Assembly (NCBI RefSeq): GCF_017654505.1
Contig: NC_054545.1
Coordinates: 8,879,927-8,943,926, forward strand
Direction of reading: 5' to 3'
Length of the DNA: 64,000 bases
From: Polyodon spathula
Taxonomy: Eukaryota > Chordata > Actinopteri > Acipenseriformes > Polyodontidae
Shown: piece by piece, positions 25,128 to 37,477 of the stretch
Numbering within the stretch: the first letter of the stretch is position 1
Layout: each line of letters begins with the position of its first letter
Position numbers and translations under genes: made by a program
Notes under the pieces: model-generated
Database searches by the model: none
Told to the model about the DNA's origin: nothing
What the model saw: only the letters and a program-made list of their open reading frames with translations

Positions 25128-25590
25128 GAACATAAGAACATAAGAAAGTTTACAAACGAGAGGAGGCCATTCGGCCCATCTTGCTCGTTTGGTTGTTAGT
25201 AGCTTAAAGATCCCAAAAATTGATCCCAGACGTTGACTCCAGACCCTCACAATTCTCTGTGTAAAAAAGTGCCTCCTATTTTCTGTTCTGAACGCCCCTT
25301 TGTCTAATCTCCATTTGTGACCCCTGGTCCTTGTTTCTTTTTTCAGGCCGAAAAAGTCCCTTGGGTCGACACTGTCAATACCTTTTAGAATTTTGAATGC
25401 TTGAATTAGGTCGCCACGTAGTCTTCTTTGTTCAAGACTGAACAGATTCAATTCTTTTAGCCTGTCTGCATATGACATGCCTTTCAAGCCTGGAATAATT
25501 CTGGTCGCTCTTCTTTGCACTCTTTCTAGAGCAGCAATATCTTTTTTATAGCGAGGTGACCAGAACTGCACACAATATTCAAGATGAGGT
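25128..25590 (-). mobile_element. CR1-like LINE 3' end
   Basis: The minus-strand frame reads QFWSPRYKKDIAALERVQRR, then IPGLKGMSYADRLKELNLFS and LEQRRLRGDLIQAFKILKG, then RTENRRHFFTQRIVRVWSQR. This is the conserved C-terminus of CR1-type reverse-transcriptase ORFs. The 3' end AACCAAACGAGCAAGATGGGC...GTTCTTATGTTCTT is a repeat tail I associate with sturgeon/paddlefish genomes. 5'-truncated. Confidence 0.85.
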
Positions 25591-25599
25591 CTTACTAGT

Positions 25600-27814
25600 T
25601 TAACTTACTAACTTACTAGTTGCTCGACACATTATTCTAACTTGGCAAGAGTAACTACCATGAACTTGGATAGGCAAACAAACAAAAAAAAAAAAAGCCA
25701 GCGTTGTAAAATGATTTGCTATGCAACAGTACTTTAAATCACCATCAGTAGAGGTAATCGATTTTATGAAAACAAAACTGCCATTGTAAATCAACGCATT
25801 TTAAAAGATGTAAAACACTGTGGAAAGATACCAGATTATATAAAAATAAAATTATATTAATAACAAGCCATAAACAAAAATAGCACCTTGATGTTACTTA
25901 CTGTGTTCTCTACTAAGCTATGGCTCAACTTTACCATTTTTCTACTTGAAATTTGATAAGGTTTTAAGCTGGAAAAAGGATACTGTTGGGAGTCAATCTC
26001 TAACTTGTTTTTTTAACATTGTTTTATGCTCTACAAGTCACCATGACCTTCAGGTCGGAGCTAAGGGCCTACGAGTCCAGACACCCTGTTATTAACGTCT
26101 TTGCTCAGCTCCCAATTTAAAATAAGAGTCAGTGCAGGAGTTTACCTCATAGCTCCCTGTTCAAGCAAGATCCCTCTGGCGACTAGCATCTTAGCTACAA
26201 TCTATTCAGGATATTAATTCCTTTCAAAAATTAAAATGACTCTCAAACAACAATATTAGAGCTTCAAAAAATCATTTTGAAGTCAGAAAAACGGGACATA
26301 TTTGAGATACATATAATCTAGATATCTCCACTGCATATACAATTTGCTAAGTGAGTGTCCTTCATAACAACCTGAGAAAAATCAATCTAAGAACTAGATT
26401 GAGTAAAAAAATGCTGTGGCTCTTCAAACAAGAACTGTAAGTCTGTATTATATTATGTTCATACATGACATACAGTACAGTTGAGTTATTGGGTTTATCA
26501 TGTAGTGTGTGATAGACAGAAAAACAGGATCAGTGCATTAGGGTCCCCATTTTCACCAAAAAACGTGCCCAATATTTTAAACCAGTTTTTATCCTCAATT
26601 TCGAATTATGTTCCCTCACCACAGCAATCCTCACAATGGCACAGGAGAACTAAAAACGTTATAGGTTACATTAATCAGGGACAGTTACACAAAAAAAGCT
26701 ACGGCAGACTTTAAGCCAATAGGTTGCCTTGCCAGCAGAGTGATGAGGAGAAGCAGTCCCTGATGATAATGTTTCCTGCGGTAGCGCCAATGCCAAAGCA
26801 ACTCTTCCCATTGAATCCAAACCGGCAACTTTGCATAACCAGGACACAAATTGGACTAACCCTGCACACCACATAGCTGCGCCTCTACCATGTAAACCAC
26901 TCAGTGACTCAAAATTAATATGAAAATGTAATCTAATTTCCCAATCTGTAGTGACATGCTGACACTTATAAATCCAATGCAAGACATTTCAATTGCTTAA
27001 GATAACAATGTAGGGGTTCACACTTGACCTTCTTGATTGTGTTTTTTAAAATGTTATTAACTGGAAGTGCTTTTAAAATAGCTCTGGGTATCCACTTTAC
27101 CATGCTCGGATTTTATCCATGTCCCTTTTGTTTTGGGGTCAGGAAAGTGATGTCAGAGTTTGACCTTTTACTTAGAGTTTGATTTCACAATATGGCAAAT
27201 AGCTCTTCATGGAAACCGTAATGTAGTACGACCAGGAAAACAAAGGGCCATTTTCAAACATATCAGCAATTGATAGAACCTGTAAGGTAAAAATTGACAA
27301 AACGCTAGCATACTGCTTAATTCCAAACAGATTATTACCTTAAATTAGGAGTTGCAAATCTGGAAAATTGAGATCAATTAAAAAAATCATGAAGGTCACA
27401 CAGCGTTGTGAATAACAAGAGGGCAGCTTTGTGTTTTGTTCATGTGCAAATTGTGGTGTGCTTACTTCAGATGACATCCAGCCTCTTTGACTATTCATCC
27501 TTTATGTGTATAGCTAATACACAGAGGCTTTGCACCATGTGACACAAAGTGTTGTAGTGATTTGCATACAGTAGATTCCTTTGGAGCAGGATGTTGTGGG
27601 GCTGAAAGCTGAAGCTGTCTAAGCCCAGACATACATTTGCAACAGGAATGTATAATGTTAATGTGCACCCTGCAGATGAATAGAGAAGATATACAGACAG
27701 ACTTAATCAGATTAAAAAGAAACCAAGTTCATTAATTCCAAACTCTTGGAAGGTTTGGCTACGGGTACTTTATGTCGGTATAAAATAAATCAGGTCTTTC
27801 AGGACATTGCAAAT
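25600..27814. other. Non-coding stretch, no gene seen
   Basis: Contains a probable SINE (26690-26915) and a possible composite repeat at about 26030-26190. No exon resembling later KIAA0586 exons was found on the minus strand. Confidence 0.5.
26690..26915 (-). mobile_element. Probable degenerate tRNA-derived SINE
   Basis: Minus-strand sequence GAGTGGTTTACATGGTAGAG resembles an A-box region, and AGTTGCCGGTTTGGATTC resembles a decayed B box at tRNA-like spacing. No clean tail or target duplication was identified. Confidence 0.4.
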
Positions 27815-27982
<168 letters not shown>

Positions 27983-29765
27983 TTCTTTTTTCAGTAAAAA
28001 TTACATTCTTTCCCATAATTAACTCTGTGCTCACAAACACACATCAATCATCCAAAGACCAGCTCCAATTCCAGGAAATCAATTCCAAGCACTGATGATT
28101 GGCAGTTACTTGCAATCTGGAGCTGCTCCAGTCAACAGATTAAATTGAATGAGAAAATTGTAACAAGCTTCGGACAGCACAGAACAGCAAACCTATCCTG
28201 ACCCCTCTGAAGAGCAGAGAACACACACCACAATTACCAATATTCTTTAAATAACAAAATATCGGGTTTTATTATTTTTTTAGTAGTCTGCAGAGAGCCA
28301 AGCCTGCTTTAACTCACACATAGTGATATGATATAAAATGGCTGTCTGTATTTGAGAGCAATATTCATTTCCAGTGATTCAAAGCCTACATGTTCAGTTT
28401 CCTATAAAAAGGATATTTTCAGTTTAAACCAACTCACAGAACAATACAAATTATGTTTAAAGCAGGTTGGTACTTTACAAAGTGTCCTCATGATAAATGA
28501 TTCAATGATTCATACAGCTTGTTTAAAAGCACTATACACTGACTAGAAGAGGATTGCTATGACTTTATTCGGTGTCTGGTTCTAAATGTTTATACAATGG
28601 ATTCTAAAACTAAAATTAGGTAAGTTTGAGACCTTACTTTTCAGGCAATGAAGTTTGACATTATAATCTTTCGTGCTATTCAATTTACTGTTAGCCTGGA
28701 AGTGGCTTGGGCTTAATAATAAACTACAGAGTATATAAATTGTATCACTGAAGTTAATTTTCACTGCAGCTCAGGAAAAAAATATGTAACTTGGAGTGAC
28801 ACATTTTCATCCTACAAAAATCCTATGTTTTGCCAAGAGATCAGTGAACACAAAAACATTCCAAGCTCAAAAACTATGCAGCAGAACTGAAAGCTATGGC
28901 TCACAAAGACAAATAACATTCCTATCATTTATTGACAGAATAAAGCCCTAAATAATGAAAAGTGATTACTGCACATTAAACTACAGCAATGGTTGGGTGA
29001 AGAACAACTACATTTCTAATTTGCTCCTCTTCAAGAATCACATTTGCAGGTTTTTTTTTTTTTTTAGGTTTGCAAAACAAACGCAGTTTGCTTGTGGACA
29101 GCTAATAAATGAACTGTCTGAATTGGCTACTATTAAAAAAAAATAAAAATAAAATAACACATCACAATATATTATTTATAATTGTATTTCTTCCACTATA
29201 TTTTTCCAATCACTAACTATTTTTATCAGCATATAACTGACCCTGATGAATGTAACCTATGAGAGATTGCTACTGCCACCTAGCGGAGTTTAAAAAAGGC
29301 TATAAGGATTATAGACAAGTCGTCTATCCTCTACAGTAATTTGGTGGTTGTCAAACTTAAAGCTTTTTTTTTTTTTTATAGCTGGTCACCAGAAGGTATC
29401 ATAAAAAGAGAAGCAGTAGGAATCATAATTAGATTATCCCAATAAAATCTATATTTAGACTTCTATATCTATATCTATATTATGACTGTACAGCAAAAAA
29501 GCAATTTTTTTTTTTAAGAGAATGTCAGTGTCATTCACATAAACATTTCTTTACAAAACAGCTGCACAATGTAAACAATTTTCTACAGCTCTGTTGAACT
29601 GAATCCAATGAAAGTCTTTCCTACACATTCGATAGTGGAAGATATTGGTGTTTGTGTAAAAGCTTTTGTAGCAGTAACTTTGCTCCAACGAGTGGTTTCA
29701 AAAAGTACTGCAGCTGACCAATTCATTAACCTAAATGTTTTACTTGTGAAATTCATTGTAAAACA

Positions 29766-29766
29766 A

Positions 29767-29802
<36 letters not shown>
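29766..29802. repeat. (AAT)n microsatellite
   Basis: About 12 ATA units followed by AATCCTTCAAATGTGTCAAA, a flank almost identical to that of the (TTA)n array near 38.8 kb. The two arrays therefore probably belong to copies of one dispersed repeat. Confidence 0.85.
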
Positions 29803-30100
29803 CCTTCAAATGTGTCAAAAAAGTTACAGTCCAGTATTAAACTTAATTCCCAGACGACATGCACATTATTTGGTTTATAATTTCTCTATGTGGACAATGG
29901 GGCTTATGTGTGCTGCAGGATATAGTCTTTGGACATGTTTTAAGGTCTCACGTGTTAAACATGAAATAGAGATATTACATAGGGAGCCACTTCTGAGATG
30001 GAATTCTTGAAAGGGAATTGACCTGCCTCCAACTCAGCGGGAAGGAAAAGGAAATGTCAACGTTAAACAAGTTGGTGTATGAAGTGCACTTTAAACTCAC

Positions 30101-30277
30101 CCAGCCTGGTTGAAGACACAGATCCACTGACTGTTTTCTCCACCGCAGGCTTGTCATTCCTGTGCTGCACTTTGCCATCCCTGGACATGGGAACTGGTGC
30201 AAATCTACGAGGAGCTGGAGTGTCCAGTGGGGACTTCTGCACAGCAGCACCATGTCGAATGTGCTGGCTTGGGTAAG
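30101..30277 (-). CDS. KIAA0586: KIAA0586 coding exon 8 (last one seen)
   Basis: 177 bp; acceptor TATATCCCAG, donor GCTGG|GTGAGT. Encodes AYPSQHIRHGAAVQKSPLDT PAPRRFAPVP and on to SVSSTRLG, a TALPID3 signature. The donor is strong and phase 1, so a further exon must exist in an intact gene. Confidence 0.92.
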
Positions 30278-30937
30278 CTGGGATATACAAAGTATGGTAT
30301 AGAGCACTGCTAAAATACTTAAGAACATTATGACAAAGAATATTTTAATGTCTTCAATGTTCAAATGATTCGTAACACTGGGTGATGTGGAATCCACCTC
30401 TGTGATAAAGTGTGAAGGATCTCTTAATGGTCCTGTTAAGAGGAATGTGCATATGTTTATTTTCTATGTAGACATTGCAGAGGTGTGAATGGAAATAGTT
30501 ATAGCCATGTAGACAGCTGATTACTACAACAGAGCAAATGACTGCTTTTAGCTCACAGCTACAATATAATAATAAAGTGTTTCTAGCAGCCATGCGGTTT
30601 ATGGTTTCTTCTAGTTTTACTCCAGAATGTATTATTTCAGTCTCACTCTTCCAAATATCCTTGTGGGATAGTCTATGAATTCAAGGTATTTCCAGAGCTT
30701 AAGTTCCACGCTACAAGTACAATGCATTAAGTGTGTGTCGATTAAAAGGCAAGGCAATTTAAAGATTAAACTGTGGTTACTGAGGTAACAACTGGGAGCC
30801 AAGAGGCAAATTGCTTCTCCTCGGGTTGTTTTTGCTAATCAGTCTTACCCATATAGCGTCAGCATGACAACCATGAAAGCTTTCTATTATCTCAGTGGTG
30901 GGTATTTCCTAGTTAAAAGCACATGAAGCTATAAACA

Positions 30938-31024
<87 letters not shown>

Positions 31025-34000
31025 GCACACACACACACATATATATGCACAGAGTACTGTAAATAATTGACAGACGATTTTTTTTTCCACACCTGCTGCT
31101 GCTGTAAGGGAGGCAGAATGCTGAGATCCAAGATGTGAATCTTGGCTGTGGTTGCTAGGCAACTGCTGCAGACCAGGTTGTGAAGTGGCTGCTGAACCGT
31201 GATGCACTGTGTGAGAATAAGCTGAAGTGAGACCAACAGCATTGATTGTAGAGCTCATCAAACGAGACTGAAGGATTAAGAAACAGGGGAGAAAAAAGAA
31301 TGCGATCACAAAAAATGTGACAAGATTTCGAGCATGATTCAACAAGTCTTTTCTCTCGGCACTGGAAAGCCTATTGTTCTAAGAGGTTGATCCTCTGATA
31401 AAGCAAATTAAGCTCAATCAAAAATGTAACCTCCCTGCTCTGTAGTGCAGACAGACCACGTCCTCTTTTTGTATTAGATAGATCATCAGAACAGCAGTTA
31501 TTTACCAGCACAACAGCTGCATCCTCACAATAAGATTTCCAGTGCTGGTCATTATCTGAATACAGTGTTTTTTGCACAATTTCTAGGACTGTTGCATTTT
31601 AATTTGTACCATTTTTAAAAAATAACTAATTTGTACCATTTAAAAATAACTTTAGCGCATATAAAACACAGTGGGCTCTGTAAATATCCCCCTCACTTTG
31701 TTTCTATACAGACTGAAGGAGTTAAATAAGCAACACTGACATAAAACAGCAGTGGGTTATAAGAGGGTGCATGTGAAGAGATCAAACACAAGACAACGCA
31801 GTGAGCTGCTGTGCAGCTCCCCAGAGCCATTTACTGGAGAGACTGCTTGGAGCTGACAGAGAAAGAACATTGAGGCAGCAAGCTAATGCTGAGCACTTAT
31901 GGCAGTATATTCAAGCTGTGTCAAATGAGTTGTCATGTGAACACTGTGTATTAACATTCTTGCATTGATGCCACACAGTTTTTAAAGTTTGATCAAAGCT
32001 TCAGGAGGCTATTTTGACAAAAGCAAGACAGTGCAAGATGAGACCAACATTGCATGGGGTTCACGCTGAAGCAGTAATAACAAACATGTTGAAACAAATT
32101 CTGTTAGTATATGCCTGCTAAAGAAGTTTTTTTTTTTTCTTTTCTTATTAAAGCAACTTTCTCTTTTGACAGGTATGTACTAGCTAGATGCATTATCAGC
32201 TTAAATATCGAACCGAAATATACAGAACGGAGAAGCATTCTTCTACAAACCAAATAACTACATAATTTAAAGGCTAACCAGTATAGATCAAATATTAAAT
32301 AATAAAAAATGACAGTTAGACATATTTGGTTGGTCTAATTGATTTGTTTTACAATGTTAAAACATGAATTTCTAAACGTGATTCCCTGTAACCAGGCATT
32401 CATAGTCTGAGCACATTTAATTAAATCTATAACATTAAATGTCCATGCCAGCAACAAAATACATTTAATGCAGGGCTTTTTTTCTGAATCATAATGAGTA
32501 GGGAATTTTAAAAGAACACTCTAATAATAGTGACAAATACAAACGTTGTACCTTATTAAACAATAGTTATACTTGAAACCACTGTGAATGTATTTTCTTT
32601 TTTCTGATTTGCTTTCTGTGTATTCTGTACATTCAATAAACCTGTGAAGTGTGGGTAGCAGCTCATAGTCAATCTGATCATACGCAATGGCACCTTTAAG
32701 ATTTGATTCTATTACCAGTATCTGAATTGCATCTTGTGGATCTCTCCCGGAATACAGAAAGGGAGACAGCCTTGTGTCCATAACAAACCAGTAAATATCA
32801 TTAAGTTGTGCTGTGGTAACAAATTGCAAAGATAAGGGCAGAAGATAATAACTAATGAAAAATTAAACCCGGTTTAGTGATATTGATGTTTACATTGTAC
32901 ATAGTATGTGAATATTGGATTTGGAATTAAACAAATTTCATTGCCATGGTTACTGCTTTACTCATAGATTCTGCTGGAGGAATGGCAGAGGTCTCCAGCA
33001 TAGAAAGCCCACTGAAACTTAATGCAAAATGCTTCATCAGCTATATGGGAAAAACAGGTATTAACCTGTTCTTAGCATTTAGATGTTTCTAAAAGGTTCT
33101 AATATATCTAGACCAGCATTACTCACTTTTGCAAATATCAGCACTTTTACCTGCATCTCCAGCTGCTGCTGCTGGAGCTTCTCCAGATGGTTAAGCCGTT
33201 GTTCTGTAAGAGTGTTTAACTGTTTCTCCAGCTCGACGACCCTCTCGTCCTGGAAAGGCCTTTTAGAATGTTGGTGCTGCTCACGTTGCACCAGGAGGTC
33301 TGTCTCTTGAAGGTTCTTCACCAAGTCACAAATCTTGGCTTCCAAATCACTCTGACCCTGGAAATGGCAGTTTTTGCTTGAGCTCAACACATATTGCATG
33401 ACTGAAGATCTACAGTAGGCATCTACCTAAAATATACCCTGGTAATAGCAAGTATTTTTGCCACATGTATTGTACTGTGAAAGATTTAGAGTTTACAGTG
33501 TTTTGTTATCTTATTAGCCTCGAATGGCGATGCTTAGATTCGTTGACAGAGATATAGTGGAATTGCCACAAACAATCAGTGTCCTACTGCTTTTCCAATT
33601 GCTAACTAGGACAGCTACTTATTAGAATCAGAAACTTAACTTATTTGGAGGAAGCTGTCTTTCTGTTATCACTTTTACATGTACAGTACATACAGTTGAT
33701 TTGGGTCATGGTGACTTGATGTTTAAATAGATGTTCTATTTTTGTGTTTTCACACATGTATGGGAGTGTTGTTACAAACAAACCAGTTCCTACAGCAGGG
33801 TCCTCCAATGCCTGCAGCGTACCAATTGTTGTGAACGAACGCTTCAACCAAAGTTGACGATTTTCAATGAATAGCTCTCCAACCTACATTTAATCTCACA
33901 TTCAGAAATTTCAGTTCACTGGACTGGTAAAGAACAGGATTATATTACCTTATTATGATATTTAATTACTTAATAAAAATTTAGATTTGGTCACAAATTT

Positions 34001-34689
34001 TCATAATTGAAGGAGTTAGACATTTATAGATTTTAATAGTTAAGATCCATCTTATACACAAGTGAAACAAAAGCTGAAGATGTGGCAGCATATTGGTATC
34101 TATTACATTCTTTCAAGCCACTAGTGTTCATGAGTTAACTGATGAACTATATACCGTAGGGTGTTTTGTAATAATTCAAGAATAAAACTACAACTAGAAA
34201 CAGTAATTCACTGTATTTTTTTTAAACTAAAAACAATTACTCATTAGAAGTTTTTGATATACCACAAACCCCCCCCCCCCCCCCCAAGTATGACAATTCT
34301 GATTCTAATACAGGGCATGTTCCCCACCTTGAGGAGAGGCGCAGTTACTGCTATGGCCGCAGCAGTGGCAGCAGCTGCAGTGATGGAGGGATCTGCTGCA
34401 CAGTGGAAAGATGGTCTGCTTTCTGCCACTGTGGGCTCCTTCTTTGCTGATGACTGGTTTTCCAAAAACTGCACCTTTACCTCTTTCCGGACAGGACCAG
34501 TTTTTGATCTAATACATTTTTTTAAAACAACAATTAAAACATGTTAGTTCAAAGATAAAATGATATAAGTAGATATAGATATATGGTTACATATCACTTG
34601 TCTTTTCTGGGAAGTGATGCCAAGGTCATTTAATTATGGTGGCTGTTATAGACGCAATAGCTGCTTCAGCAAGTTTACAGTAAACTCAC

Positions 34690-34739
<50 letters not shown>

Positions 34740-37390
34740 TAATAATACATGTTAACTTTGTATAGCGCATAAATGCAAAAATCTCAGAGCGCAGTTTAGA
34801 ACAATAACACTAAAAACAAAAAAAAACAACAAATACACAAGCATATAGTTAAAAATAGCACAGATTATAAAATAAAACATTGCACAGTGACATAAGCCTA
34901 ACCATGATGAAATGCCTGTACACAGAGATGCGTTTTTAGTTATTTTCAAAAGCTTCAACAGTATTAGCATCCTTGATCACCTGCGGAAGATTATTCCAAA
35001 GGCTAGGCGCATAACAGGAAAAAGCCCCGTCACCAATAGAATGAAGCTTAGCCTTTGGAATCCTTAACAGATCTGAATTCGCACAGTGTTAGTTACATGT
35101 GGGAATGTACCTTGTTGTGGGTTACGTGTGGGAATGTACCTTGTTAACAAAGCAGAGGTAATCTGGGGCCATGCCATTTAGAGCCTGGTAAGTTATCAGT
35201 AAAATTCTAAAATCAATCCTACTGTTGACCGGCAATCAATGAAGAGAGGCAAGAACTTGTGTACTATGACCACCCAATTTGGTGCCAGTTAAAATGCGAG
35301 GGGCAGAGTTCTGAATGTATTGCAGTTTGCCAACAGCAGCCTTGGAAGCACTGGCATGTAAACCATTACACAAAGCACAGACCATCTTAACAAATGTCAG
35401 GAAGTTTTCAAATCATATAATGGGGAGAAAAAAAACCATGGGGTTTTGGCACCAGGGATGAAAAGGATTCCCCTTAAATCATATTACAAAAATACTTTAA
35501 TTCAAAGTAAAATAATACATACTGGCAATATTGCATTTTTCTATTTTACCATTTTGTGTCCTGCAAAGATTGTATCATTATATTTGGTTGAACTGATCTG
35601 GACACCCCAGCTTGATCACATATTTCAAACAAAATTTGGGGCATGGGTTGATTTGGCACAGAATGACTCAAGACACATGTTTGTGCATACCCCCCTTGGA
35701 GTACGCAACAGCAAACTGTCAGTCAGGAAAGCAATTGTGCAGACAAAACTAATAATCCAGAGGCCTGGGTAATACTCTGCTCGCTCTGAGAGACAAGACT
35801 CCTGGGAAATATGACTCCTAGTTTATGGAAAACAGTGTTTCTCAAGAGTCCTGCAGGCAGGGGTTTTCATAATTTCATCAGAACCAGAAGTTCCAGAAAG
35901 AATGTTCAGATTATATCCACTAGGCTGTAACCTTGGAAACCATATGTTCATAATGACTCCTGTAAATAATAAATGACTATCAACAAGATATCAGGCTAAA
36001 CCAAAGCATAAATGGTGTCTGGAATAAATAACACACATTGAACTGTGTATTATAGCGTCTCTGTCAATTGTTTAGAAAGTAAGTTGGGGGTTTATTTATA
36101 GTAATATGGTAGTACTTACTTACTACTTAATTCAAAATGTAGGAAAATGTGTTTAAACATGAAAAACATATGTCCTTCCCAGCACTAAGTAAAATACAAT
36201 TTTAGTCAAGTTTCTGGTATTGTATTTTAAAATACAAGTAAATAATATTAATTCCCTGGTTCCTGATGATTCCATCATACTATGCTGCTAATTAATGATT
36301 TCTTTTTTTGGTACCTGCTCAACCATAAACTACTTTTTGCATACACCACTAACAGTAGGAAATAATGTTTCTCTTTCGTTCATTCTAATACTTTAAAAAA
36401 AAAATACAATTCTTTCTTAAAGGAGTTGCCATTATTTCTTGTTTTATAACACAGGTACATTTGGGCAGAAATTGATTGAGTTGACTCTTAATACATTTTA
36501 AAAGCCCAATTTATTTTCTCAGAGCCCAGATTTGGCTGTAAATAACAAGATAAAACAAGACCTCAGAAATATGGATTTATTTTTATCAGTTTTCTGTGCG
36601 GATTGATCTTATCAGAGTAAAAACTTGGTCTTTAAGGAAGAAAGGTAAGACAATGGAAAGTTATTGACAAATGGATTAACAGGCCTCCAAACATGTTTGA
36701 AACAATTCTTTTTACAGCATGAAAAGGTAATTAAAACAGAACTTGAGAGTCTATTCTCACAATTTAAATCCAAAATACCATAAGAAAAGATCATGTACAT
36801 TTGTGTATGTTTCTTTTTTCAAGCAATGTGTGATTTCTACAACAGTTACGCTCCCCAATGTACAATCCACTACATATAAAGTGTATTAGAGTCAACAGAA
36901 GACGTACAAAAAGAATGAAAAGCATTATGACACACCCACCTCTGTTTAAAAACTGCTTTCATTGCTTCTTTTCGACCAACAGAATACTGCGAGATCACTA
37001 TGTCACTTCCTATAGACCCAAAAGGTAAATTGGTAGAGAAGCATTAAAAAATGAATGCATGGAAATATCTGCTTAACATTTAAACCTTATACTGGTGATT
37101 TAAATATGCTTTACAAAACTAGTGTAATTTGTTTCTCTAAAACAAACAAGTTAATGGGAAACATGTCTGTAATATACTATATAATTTACAGTCTTAAAAG
37201 AAACACATAAAACCGATCAGAACAGATTAGTCAGGTAGATTATGAACATCATTTAAAATAAAATTCAATATAATAAAGATTTGTATGTTGGACACCCTTT
37301 AATGATCTGAGCATAGCACTCCCCTAAACGATATACTACTCCTTGTACTTTAGATAGAACAAGGTTTGACATGTCAGTTCAGTGAAGCTG

Positions 37391-37477
<87 letters not shown>

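Noticed and set aside
26671..26982. 103-codon minus-strand frame as a KIAA0586 exon
   Set aside because: Coincides with a degenerate SINE.
29583..29864. Frames across the (AAT)n array as a candidate KIAA0586 exon 9
   Set aside because: Low complexity, no match to TALPID3 and no acceptor/donor pair in the needed phase.
35446..35772. 108-codon plus-strand frame
   Set aside because: Begins inside repeat-flanking sequence, antisense to the KIAA0586 transcript, no recognisable domain.
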